Below are positions 15,932 to 23,706 of a DNA stretch of 64,000 bases, in pieces. A program made the translations under genes and the position numbers. Numbering within the stretch: position 1 is the first letter of the stretch; every line of letters starts with the position of its first letter. The notes under the pieces were generated by a model. It ran no database searches and was not told the origin of the DNA. It saw only the letters and a program-made list of their open reading frames with translations. Where the stretch lies: assembly GCA_000687675.1 (NCBI GenBank), contig JHWS01000006.1, forward strand, positions 171,131 to 235,130, given 5' to 3'. This DNA is from Lachnospiraceae bacterium NC2008. GTDB taxonomy: Bacteria; Bacillota; Clostridia; Lachnospirales; Lachnospiraceae.

Positions 15932-16642
15932 ATGCATTATTATATTACAGGAGATACACATGGGGATTTTTCAAGGATTGCAGAATTCTGTGAAACAAAT
16001 GGAACAGACACTGATGATGTCATGATTATTCTTGGTGATGCAGGGATTAATTATTACCTTGACGCCAGAGACAGAGACTTGAAAAACGAACTGATTCACT
16101 TGCCGATAACGCTGTTTTGCATCCACGGAAATCACGAGGCAAGACCGTGGGAAGCGGATGGAGATTATGAAGAGGTTATTTGGAATGGAGGCGTTGTTTA
16201 TGTCGAAGAAGGTTATCCCAATATACTTTTTGCTAAGGACGGAGAGATTTATGATTTTAATGGCAAATCCGTAATAGCAATTGGTGGCGCTTATAGTGTT
16301 GATAAATATTATCGTTTGAATAACGGGCTTCAGTGGTTTGAGTCGGAACAGCCGGATGAAACCATAAAGAGCTATGTCGAGGAGAAGCTTGAAGCGGTAA
16401 ATTGGACAGTTGATATAGTTTTATCTCATACCGTGCCTATAGAAGCCGAGCCGGTTTGGAGCTTTATACCGGGAATCGATCAGTCAAAGGTAGATAAAAG
16501 CACTGAAAAATGGTTTCAGCAGATTTATGATAAGCTTAATCTTCGGGAAGGTTGGTATGCAGGGCATTACCATGTTGAGAGTGAGGAAGACGATATCCGA
16601 ATTATGTTTGAAGATTATGACGAGATATGCGAATTAAATTGA
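15932..16642 (+). CDS. metallophosphoesterase
   Basis: 236 residues after AAAAAGGAGGACG. Calcineurin-like motifs: GDTHGD at residues 7-12, GDAG near 35, GNHE near 68 (HGNHEARPW), SHTVP near 165 and GHYHVE near 208. This is the complete two-metal set of a phosphoesterase that hydrolyses phosphate mono- or diesters. Substrate unknown; nucleotides or a cyclic-nucleotide signal are possible given the nucleotidase next door. No signal peptide, so cytoplasmic. Preceded by block C and followed by a terminator. Confidence 0.88.
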   Translation: MHYYITGDTHGDFSRIAEFCETNGTDTDDVMIILGDAGINYYLDARDRDLKNELIHLPITLFCIHGNHEARPWEADGDYEEVIWNGGVVYVEEGYPNILFAKDGEIYDFNGKSVIAIGGAYSVDKYYRLNNGLQWFESEQPDETIKSYVEEKLEAVNWTVDIVLSHTVPIEAEPVWSFIPGIDQSKVDKSTEKWFQQIYDKLNLREGWYAGHYHVESEEDDIRIMFEDYDEICELN

Positions 16643-16645
16643 AAG

Positions 16646-16672
16646 AGAATTGTCGAAAGACAGTTCTTTTTT
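16646..16672 (+). terminator. intrinsic terminator
   Basis: Stem AGAATTGTC / GACAGTTCT with a GAAA loop, then T-rich sequence. Confidence 0.8.
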
Positions 16673-16709
16673 GTTACAAATATTTTGAAGCAAAATGGAG
16701 GAGGTTAAT

Positions 16710-17150
16710 ATGGTAATAAGACGTTGGTATTCAGAGGATAAGATGGAGGATATTGTGAGGATTGATAACTCACCATATGCAGTTTACAGAAAATGCTATT
16801 ACGAGGTGAGAAAATTTATTGAAACAGTGCCTCAGGAAAAACTCTTTATGGAAATCACTGATGATTCAAAGGCAGTTATCTATGTTGGCAAAGAGAATGT
16901 AGATGCTTTGTACGAGGTTCTTAAAATGGATTATCTTATGAAATATACCCTTGAAGAAAATTGTTATTCTGATGCGGAATACCCAGAGTCTGTGAAGAAG
17001 AATATCGATTATGTATTAAGATATATTTCGTATTATGATTTTCCTGAGCATCAAGAAAAAGATATAAAAGGCAATCCTTCAGAAAAAGCTGTTATGGATG
17101 CATTTGATGACTTGGGCAGAATCATAGGCGTAGATTATCTTTTTAAGTGA
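16710..17150 (+). CDS. unknown island protein
   Basis: The ATG at 16695 is followed by GGAGGAGG, which serves ATG 16710, so the protein starts MVIRRWYSEDK (146 residues). It is acidic, aromatic-rich and globular in appearance, with no membrane segment and no recognised family. It is followed after 12 bases by the next unknown gene, with a GAGGTG ribosome binding site, so the two probably form an operon. No copy of the two-box block is found directly before it. Confidence 0.6.
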   Translation: MVIRRWYSEDKMEDIVRIDNSPYAVYRKCYYEVRKFIETVPQEKLFMEITDDSKAVIYVGKENVDALYEVLKMDYLMKYTLEENCYSDAEYPESVKKNIDYVLRYISYYDFPEHQEKDIKGNPSEKAVMDAFDDLGRIIGVDYLFK

Positions 17151-17162
17151 GGTGAATAAATT

Positions 17163-18005
17163 ATGGATGATTCAAAAACAAGAACATTGGTCTCAGACCT
17201 GATCAGGTTCCTTCAAAAATGGGGATTATGGAATGGTACAACAATCCTGGCAAACGGTAACAGGTATTCATATTCTACAGAAAAAACAAGCGTTTATGGG
17301 GACCTTAATTACACAGAGTTTGAACAGAATGTTAAACCAGAGGATTATACAAGCGGTATCACAGATGAAAGGAATGAAGAAGGAAATCTAGTTTGGAGAA
17401 GCTTTTCGAATCCTGAGCATATACTGGATATGGTTTATGAGGGCCCTCTTTATATGTTGCTGGGGCATGATACATACGAGGTAAGGAAATCTGAGATATC
17501 AAAAGCTGCATGGGAATATATTGTTGATCATACTGATATATTGGATGATTACCTGTATGAAAAATATGAATGTAACGATGCTTCGGATTTTTTGGCAAAA
17601 ATATTGGAGGATAAAATTGATAACCCTGACTATACAGCATGGGATCCTCTTGTTTTCGATACCTGGGAAGAATATCAGGAGTTTGTAAACGGGGAAGCGT
17701 ATGAGACAGGAGAAGAAAATCTAACCCCTACATACCGGAGATATGGAACCTATGAAGAATATCTTGCTGATATGGAAATATCGGAATCTTTGAGTGTAGA
17801 AGACGTTGAACCAATTTGGAAGCAGATGGTTTCAGAAGCAAAAACGGAATTTATTAAGGAGTGCGCCTTGGATAAAACTGGAATCATATCAATTCCGGAG
17901 ATTGTAGGACACATAAAAACGGAGTTTGATAAGATATTTGATCGTTATGGACTATGTTATGATTTTGGGTTTTCGTGGTCCCTCACTTGCCATAAAAAAG
18001 AATAG
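17163..18005 (+). CDS. unknown island protein
   Basis: 280 residues, ATG after GAGGTGAATAAATT. Acidic, rich in Tyr and Trp, no signal peptide or membrane segment. The pattern (FLQKWGLWNGTTILANGNRYS near the start, GPLYMLLGHDTYEVR in the middle, GLCYDFGFSWSLTCHKKE at the end) does not match a family I know. It resembles the many uncharacterised Lachnospiraceae accessory proteins of this size. It is followed by block D and a short hairpin. Confidence 0.6.
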   Translation: MDDSKTRTLVSDLIRFLQKWGLWNGTTILANGNRYSYSTEKTSVYGDLNYTEFEQNVKPEDYTSGITDERNEEGNLVWRSFSNPEHILDMVYEGPLYMLLGHDTYEVRKSEISKAAWEYIVDHTDILDDYLYEKYECNDASDFLAKILEDKIDNPDYTAWDPLVFDTWEEYQEFVNGEAYETGEENLTPTYRRYGTYEEYLADMEISESLSVEDVEPIWKQMVSEAKTEFIKECALDKTGIISIPEIVGHIKTEFDKIFDRYGLCYDFGFSWSLTCHKKE

Positions 18006-18018
18006 ATTCTAAACAACT

Positions 18019-18051
18019 TTAAAATTCTGAAGAAATAAAATTCCATAATAT
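18019..18051 (+). promoter_or_regulatory. two-box promoter-like block, copy D
   Basis: TTAAAATTCTGAA at 18019-18031 and ATTCCATAATAT at 18040-18051. Unlike A to C, a terminator hairpin follows directly and the start codon lies 79 bases downstream. Confidence 0.55.
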
Positions 18052-18061
18052 TATTGAAGAC

Positions 18062-18087
18062 GGATTGCAAAAGCGCAGTCCTTTTTT
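18062..18087 (+). terminator. hairpin with T-run between block D and the next gene
   Basis: Stem GGATTGC / GCAGTCC (one G-U pair), loop AAAAGC, then TTTTTT. It may end transcripts from 17163-18005 and may also attenuate those starting at block D. Confidence 0.7.
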
Positions 18088-18130
18088 AGTTGCAGATAAA
18101 TAAATCAATGAGGAAAAGGAGAAAAACATT

Positions 18131-18961
18131 ATGCAGAACATGATGAAAGTGTATCTTGGAAATGATTACAGTAACAATCATCTTAAGAATTTTTGCCTGT
18201 ACTGGATGAAGGGACGTGAAACGGAACCACGGTGGGAGGATTCAGAAGAATGGAAAACACGCTTTGATGAATGGAGACAAAAGAACGATCTTGACTGTCT
18301 TTATTTTAACGGAGACCTTAGAGCGGATACACTGATGAGTGCCTGGACACCAATCAGCTGGGCTGTGAATTGCTTAAACAAGGAGTATGGAATCAGATTC
18401 TGTAAATATGCAGCGGAAGGTGATAAAAATCATTATCTGAAGCTCCTTGCAGATGACAGGGATGCCTATCTTCCGCCTAAGCACAATTTGGTACGACTTC
18501 TGGATAGATTCCTTGAGCTTGCCGAACTTAGATGCAATTATATTTTGCTTCCGGACAGGGCGATGAACAAGGCAAGATACACCTGCAAAGTATATGGTAT
18601 AGGAAGAGTCAGCTTATATGATGAAGTGCCGCCCATGCTTTATCATATTTTTGACAGGGATTGGTTCGGAAAATACTTTGAGCAGGAGGGCGCAGAGTCT
18701 GATGTGAAAAGTATGCAGAAATTAGATGCGGTTAAGTGGGTAAAGCGTGAAAGATTGGAGGCTGGATTTAGGGACGGAATTATTGATCAAGATCATGTCA
18801 TCCCGCTTCTTAAGAGTCTTCACCCCGGAAAAGGTAAAAATCTTAATGAAGAAGCTGAAATTAGTGAGGCATTAACATACATGATAAATATACTGGAGGC
18901 TCGTAAGAAAGCAATGGAAAAACACGAAATGGCAAAGGAGGTAAACGGTTATGAAGATTAA
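18131..18961 (+). CDS. unknown island protein
   Basis: 276 residues, ATG after AAAAGGAGAAAAACATT. Soluble, helical, with many Trp, Tyr and charged residues. NGDLRADTLMSAWTPISWAVNCLN and RCNYILLPDRAMNKARY are its most distinctive blocks; the latter appears in proteins of unknown function in related bacteria. The last bases overlap the start of the next gene by 11, so both are probably made from one message. The hairpin before it suggests attenuation. Confidence 0.6.
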   Translation: MQNMMKVYLGNDYSNNHLKNFCLYWMKGRETEPRWEDSEEWKTRFDEWRQKNDLDCLYFNGDLRADTLMSAWTPISWAVNCLNKEYGIRFCKYAAEGDKNHYLKLLADDRDAYLPPKHNLVRLLDRFLELAELRCNYILLPDRAMNKARYTCKVYGIGRVSLYDEVPPMLYHIFDRDWFGKYFEQEGAESDVKSMQKLDAVKWVKRERLEAGFRDGIIDQDHVIPLLKSLHPGKGKNLNEEAEISEALTYMINILEARKKAMEKHEMAKEVNGYED

Positions 18962-20042
18962 TGACATGAACAAACCAAAGGAGATTACAAGCAATGAAAT
19001 TTGGGAGCTGTATAAGCTTTTAGAGAGTCTTGATGAGCATTATCTGTTTTATGACAAATGTGATGCTTCTGAGAGCAGGGAGGAGTTATTTTATCTTGAA
19101 AGAACTTCCATCGGCGATGAAGGTATGATTTATGATGCTCCGGACAATATGGGACTGCAGTTGCCATACAGTAAAAATGAGTGGGTAGGGCTTAAGCTTA
19201 AAAACATAGCAAATGGAAGAAAACAGAATGTGGCAGTAAAAATAGAGGTAAATACGTTACTCAAGAAGTCTCTATCCGTAGAAGAATTACTTGAAAAGAA
19301 CCATATCAGAATTCCGAAAGCAGATGAGCTTAAAACAGCAGAGTATGAAGAGATTCACTATGGCTCCGGCAGGGATTTGACTGTGGAAAGAATCCCTATA
19401 ACGCATTTTCCGGTAGAACTTACCGAGAACTATGCAAAGAGGAAAAGGGATTCGGAGCGGGTAGCATACTGGCTGGAAAGATATCTAAGAGATTTCTCGA
19501 TTCCTTATAAGAAAGACATTGATCTTGGAGCCGTCAGGTTTAAATTTGTATTCATGTGTGAGAATGCACCGGGAGGTTTTACGGAAGGATGCATCCGGCT
19601 TTTTGATAAAGCCGCAGAAGCCCGAGTGTATTATAACCAAATGGGAGCTGAGATATGCAATAAGAGTAAATGCAGACAGGATTTGCTCAGACTATTGAAT
19701 TATATCAATGCAAGGGTCTTTATGGAATTAAGCGATGGAGGTGACAGATGGTACGATCCTCAGATACTTTATACACCACGTATGTATCTGACAGAGGACG
19801 AAGGATATGACATATCTATTACTACCATGATTAATTACAGGTTTTGGAGAATGGCGGAAATGGAAACAGATGATTATATTATGGCATATCAGCCAGAATT
19901 ACTTGATAAACTTGCTCCGTTTATCTTTGGAATACTTAAGGGAGAGCTGACAGTAAATGATGCAATTAACGGTATAAAATGTGAAGTTTTGAATGAAATC
20001 AGTCGATTACCGAGAGTGGTACAACAAACCCTTGACAAGTAG
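18951..20042 (+). CDS. unknown island protein
   Basis: 363 residues; ATG 18951 lies inside the end of the previous gene after AAGGAGGTAAACGGTT, so translation is coupled. Soluble and mixed helix/strand, with no signal peptide or membrane segment. A middle segment (KFVFMCENAPGGFTEGCIRLFDKAAEARVYYNQMGAEICNKSKCRQDLL) is the most conserved-looking part. No family recognised. It is the last gene of the accessory island; host sequence resumes with the lipoprotein at 20124. Confidence 0.6.
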   Translation: MKINDMNKPKEITSNEIWELYKLLESLDEHYLFYDKCDASESREELFYLERTSIGDEGMIYDAPDNMGLQLPYSKNEWVGLKLKNIANGRKQNVAVKIEVNTLLKKSLSVEELLEKNHIRIPKADELKTAEYEEIHYGSGRDLTVERIPITHFPVELTENYAKRKRDSERVAYWLERYLRDFSIPYKKDIDLGAVRFKFVFMCENAPGGFTEGCIRLFDKAAEARVYYNQMGAEICNKSKCRQDLLRLLNYINARVFMELSDGGDRWYDPQILYTPRMYLTEDEGYDISITTMINYRFWRMAEMETDDYIMAYQPELLDKLAPFIFGILKGELTVNDAINGIKCEVLNEISRLPRVVQQTLDK

Positions 20043-20110
20043 CATTTGGTGTGGCTACAAAGTGCATATTAACAGATATAGGATTTCTTTTGTTACAGTG
20101 GGGTTTGCTG

Positions 20111-20116
20111 TATAAT
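20111..20116 (+). promoter_or_regulatory. TATAAT box just before the lipoprotein gene
   Basis: A consensus TATAAT lies only 7 bases before ATG 20124, so a transcript starting from it would be leaderless or nearly so. A TTTGTT sequence 16 bp upstream is a weak -35. Confidence 0.45.
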
Positions 20117-20123
20117 AAAGGGT

Positions 20124-21506
20124 ATGAAAAAAACAGTGATAGTCTTTTTGACACTGATGGTATTGTTATCCGCATGTGGCAAAGAAGATGATAAAGAAGA
20201 AAGTACAATTATAGATCAGGCCCTTCCTGAAGTTATGTATGATGATATCGCTGGAACAGAAGGCTTATCATATGAAGTTCCAGAGTCCAAGCCAGGAATC
20301 TTAGTGGATATGCAGGGCTATAAAAGCGATGAGGATAAGACTATTATCTTTGTATGCGACAAGCCTTTATCTGGCTGTAGCATAGTGGATGCTGCCTCAG
20401 GAGAGGTTGTCTTAACTACAGATTTAATAGAAACAACATCAGAGGAGGGATATCATTACTACGCAGATATTTCTTCATTAACTGAGCCGGGAACCTATTA
20501 TGCCCAGACAGATATTATTGGCCGTTCTTATGATTTTAAGATAAGCGATGACATATATTCTTCTATGCGTAACCAGGCTGTAGAAGATATTATTTCTCAT
20601 CAGGCAGCTGCTGACAGAGACGTGATAAATGAAAGCCAGGCACTATCTCTTATGCTTATGGCTTATGAACTTAATCCAGACTACTTTGAAGACCTTGACG
20701 GCAATGGTATTGCAGATGTATTAGATGCAGCAAGAAATAGTGCAAGCTTTCTACTTACTATGCAGGAATCTATTGGTGCAGTAGCTGTATCTGGTCATAG
20801 CGATAACCCTGAAGCAGATGACCCAGTATGGACAAGAGGAGAAGATAGTAATGATGCTACTTTAGTATATGCAGCAGCCCTTGCTAATTTTGCCAGATGT
20901 TACAGGCAGTACGACGGTGACCTTGCAGACAAATGCCTCTACAGCTCGGAAACTGCCTATAAATATGTGACCTTATCACAGGTTGAGGATTACAACAAAG
21001 AATACTGCTATATGGCAGATGCTTGTTTATATAAAACTACAGGTATTGAAGACTATGGCATAAAGTGCAATGAACATAAAGAAGCATATCCTGATACCAG
21101 TAACTTTATAGGGGATTTTGCTTATTTAACCACCAGTAAAGCTGCAGATATATCTATATGTACTGGCATAATCAATTCATATGCCAAAAAAGCAGAAAAT
21201 ATATCAAATTCCACAAGCAAAGATAATTATTTTATTAGCCAGAATATTTCATCTAATGAGGATATTCATGTTAAAATATTAGAAGATATGCTGGTTATGA
21301 GTTATATGAATTATCTTATAACCAATAAGGAATACAGAACTGTTATTCAAAATCATATGCACTACTTATGTGGTGAGAATGAGGATAGCAGAGATTATCT
21401 TAAAGATGAGATTCTTGAAGGAGATAACTATCTCTACTACAGGGCTGAGGAATTATTTATCCTTTCAAGTATTGATGTTAAATATAAGGTTCCTGAACAA
21501 AATTAA
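20124..21506 (+). CDS. lipoprotein with CelD_N-like and degenerate GH9-like domains
   Basis: 460 residues. A type II signal peptide ends in LLSACGK (Cys18). Residues 50-145 (PGILVDMQGYKSDEDKTIIFVC ... GTYYAQTDIIGRSYDFKIS) look like the immunoglobulin-like N-terminal domain of family 9 glycosidases. The rest (DLDGNGIADVLDAARNSASFLLTMQ ...) follows a six-hairpin glycosidase pattern. The GH9 nucleophile motif DAGD is not visible where expected, and the terminal glutamate region is not clear. It is therefore probably a non-catalytic surface protein that binds or recognises a polysaccharide; this is inference. Confidence 0.6.
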   Translation: MKKTVIVFLTLMVLLSACGKEDDKEESTIIDQALPEVMYDDIAGTEGLSYEVPESKPGILVDMQGYKSDEDKTIIFVCDKPLSGCSIVDAASGEVVLTTDLIETTSEEGYHYYADISSLTEPGTYYAQTDIIGRSYDFKISDDIYSSMRNQAVEDIISHQAAADRDVINESQALSLMLMAYELNPDYFEDLDGNGIADVLDAARNSASFLLTMQESIGAVAVSGHSDNPEADDPVWTRGEDSNDATLVYAAALANFARCYRQYDGDLADKCLYSSETAYKYVTLSQVEDYNKEYCYMADACLYKTTGIEDYGIKCNEHKEAYPDTSNFIGDFAYLTTSKAADISICTGIINSYAKKAENISNSTSKDNYFISQNISSNEDIHVKILEDMLVMSYMNYLITNKEYRTVIQNHMHYLCGENEDSRDYLKDEILEGDNYLYYRAEELFILSSIDVKYKVPEQN

Positions 21507-21545
21507 TGGAATCATAATTCATAGAACTAGGAGAATATAGAAAAG

Positions 21546-22928
21546 ATGCGTCAGCTAACCCTTGAAAATATTGCCTTGGCCTGCGGCGGTAAGCTTTATC
21601 TTCCTAAAGATTATAAGGAAGATGGCAAAGAAGCAGAAGGAATATACATTGACTCGAGACTTGTAGGAAAGGGAGATATCTTTATTGCTACAAAGGGTGA
21701 AAGAGTAGACGGTCATAGCTTTATAGATGCTGTTTTTGAAAAAGGCGCTCTTGGTGTAATATGCCAGGATATGCCAGAAAATCCAAAGGGACCATGCATA
21801 CAGGTTGAAGATTCCTTTAAGGCACTTACAGCTATTGCAACATATTATAGAGAGTGTCTTGGTGACAAGATAAAGATAATAGGTATTACCGGCAGTGTTG
21901 GTAAAACCAGTACAAAAGAGTTTATAGCAACAGTTCTTGAAGAAAAGTATAGCGTACTTAAGACTCAGGGAAATTATAACAATGAGATTGGGGTACCACT
22001 TACTATTCTTAGAATTAGAGATGAGCACCAGATAGCTGTTGTAGAGATGGGTATCAACCACTTTGGTGAGATGAGCAGACTTACTCATGTAGTAAAGCCA
22101 AACTTAGTTGTTATGACTAACATAGGTGACTGTCACCTTGAGAACCTTGGAGACAGAGACGGAGTTCTTAAGGCTAAATCAGAGATATTCGAATGCCTTG
22201 ATAAAGATGGACAGGTCTTCATCAATAAAGATGATGATAAGCTTAAAGCATTAGATACAGTTAATGGAAAGAAAACTATATCTTACGGTATCTGGAATAA
22301 AGAGGCCGATTACAGGGCTGACGAAATAGAGGCTGATTCCTTAGAAGGAAGTAAGGCTAAGATCTTGTATGACAACAAGGCTATTCCGGTATGCGTTCAT
22401 ATTCCTGGTGAACATATGCTTCTTAAGGCTGTAGTAGCAACTGCTATTGGTAAGTACTTCAATCTTAGCGATGAGGAGATTGCAGCAGGTATAGATAGAT
22501 GCCGTCCTACAGCAGGAAGAAATAATATTATTAAAGAGAATGGCTATACCATTATAGATGACTGCTACAATGCTAATCCAACATCAGTTGGGGCAGCGGT
22601 TAAGATGCTAAGCGGCGCCTCTACAAGAAAGGTTGCCATACTTGGTGATATGTATGAACTTGGAGATGACAATGACAAGCTCCACTTTGATACAGGAAAG
22701 AATGTTAAAGATAATGGTATAGACTTAATTATCTGTATCGGAGAGTACTCAAAGAATACCTATGAGGGTGCTGAAGGTATGGAAAGACTCCACTTTGATA
22801 CTGTAGATGAGTTTATAGAAAAGGCAAAGTCAGATTCTATAATAAGAACAGGCGACGCTATTTTAGTTAAGGCATCACATGCCATGCATTTTGATAAAAT
22901 CGTAGAATGGCTTAAGGAAGGTAAATAA
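21546..22928 (+). CDS. murF: UDP-N-acetylmuramoyl-tripeptide--D-alanyl-D-alanine ligase
   Basis: 460 residues, normal for MurF. The Mur ligase N-terminal domain has the IDSR segment. The ATP-binding loop GITGSVGKTSTK is near residue 114, followed by NYNNEIGVPLTIL, the EMGINHFGEM block and a C-terminal domain with DDCYNANPTSV. It adds D-Ala-D-Ala to the UDP-MurNAc tripeptide in the cytoplasm, the last soluble step of peptidoglycan precursor synthesis. The next gene starts two bases after its stop, so murF and plsC form an operon. Confidence 0.95.
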   Translation: MRQLTLENIALACGGKLYLPKDYKEDGKEAEGIYIDSRLVGKGDIFIATKGERVDGHSFIDAVFEKGALGVICQDMPENPKGPCIQVEDSFKALTAIATYYRECLGDKIKIIGITGSVGKTSTKEFIATVLEEKYSVLKTQGNYNNEIGVPLTILRIRDEHQIAVVEMGINHFGEMSRLTHVVKPNLVVMTNIGDCHLENLGDRDGVLKAKSEIFECLDKDGQVFINKDDDKLKALDTVNGKKTISYGIWNKEADYRADEIEADSLEGSKAKILYDNKAIPVCVHIPGEHMLLKAVVATAIGKYFNLSDEEIAAGIDRCRPTAGRNNIIKENGYTIIDDCYNANPTSVGAAVKMLSGASTRKVAILGDMYELGDDNDKLHFDTGKNVKDNGIDLIICIGEYSKNTYEGAEGMERLHFDTVDEFIEKAKSDSIIRTGDAILVKASHAMHFDKIVEWLKEGK

Positions 22929-22930
22929 GA

Positions 22931-23656
22931 ATGATCAGATTTATATTAGCAGTATTATATGTATTTATAGTTTTACTCTTATCACTTGTGATTATCCCAA
23001 TAGGTCTTTTGATTGGTCTATTTTCAAAGAAGGCAAAAAGAGCATATACACAGGGACTTGTTAAATTCTATCTTAAGACTGTACAGGTAATATCTGGAGC
23101 TAAGATTACATATAAGGGACTTGAAAACCTTCCTAAAGATGAATCTGTACTTTATATACTCAATCACAGAAGCATATTTGATATAATAATAACTAACAGC
23201 ATGACACATGGTCCTATAGCATTTGTTGCTAAGAAGGAGATGGAGAAGCTCTTCATCTTTACCTGGTGGATGAAACTTAAGGAATGTTTGTTCTTAGATA
23301 GAAAAGACCTTCGTGCAGGTATGGAGATGATTAAAGATGCAGCCGCACGAATTAATGACGGTGTATCAATTGGTATCTGCCCAGAAGGTACAAGAAATAA
23401 ATCTGAGGATGATATGCTTGAGTTCCACAAGGGTTCATTCAAGATTGCGGAGAAGGCTAAGTGTAAACTTGTACCAATAGTATTTAACAATACAGAAGAT
23501 ATTTTGGAAGCTCATTTTCCAAAGATAAAGCCTGCTAAGGTTACAGTTACTGTTCTTCCTCCTATTGATACAGCTTCATTATCTATGGAGGAAAAGAAGG
23601 CTCTTAGCGATACTGTTAGAGAGCAAATGCTGGAGGCATACAGGGCTGCTAAATAA
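22931..23656 (+). CDS. plsC: 1-acyl-sn-glycerol-3-phosphate acyltransferase
   Basis: 241 residues. A hydrophobic N-terminal membrane segment (about 3-30) is followed by the acyltransferase motifs NHRSIFDI (the HX4D motif, near residue 78) and PEGTRNKS (near 152). The length is typical for PlsC. It adds the second acyl chain to lysophosphatidate at the membrane to make phosphatidic acid. It is translated right after murF. Confidence 0.92.
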   Translation: MIRFILAVLYVFIVLLLSLVIIPIGLLIGLFSKKAKRAYTQGLVKFYLKTVQVISGAKITYKGLENLPKDESVLYILNHRSIFDIIITNSMTHGPIAFVAKKEMEKLFIFTWWMKLKECLFLDRKDLRAGMEMIKDAAARINDGVSIGICPEGTRNKSEDDMLEFHKGSFKIAEKAKCKLVPIVFNNTEDILEAHFPKIKPAKVTVTVLPPIDTASLSMEEKKALSDTVREQMLEAYRAAK

Positions 23657-23706
23657 AATATAATATTATAATTGTGTAACAGGGGTATAAACGGGGAAAC
23701 AGGTGT

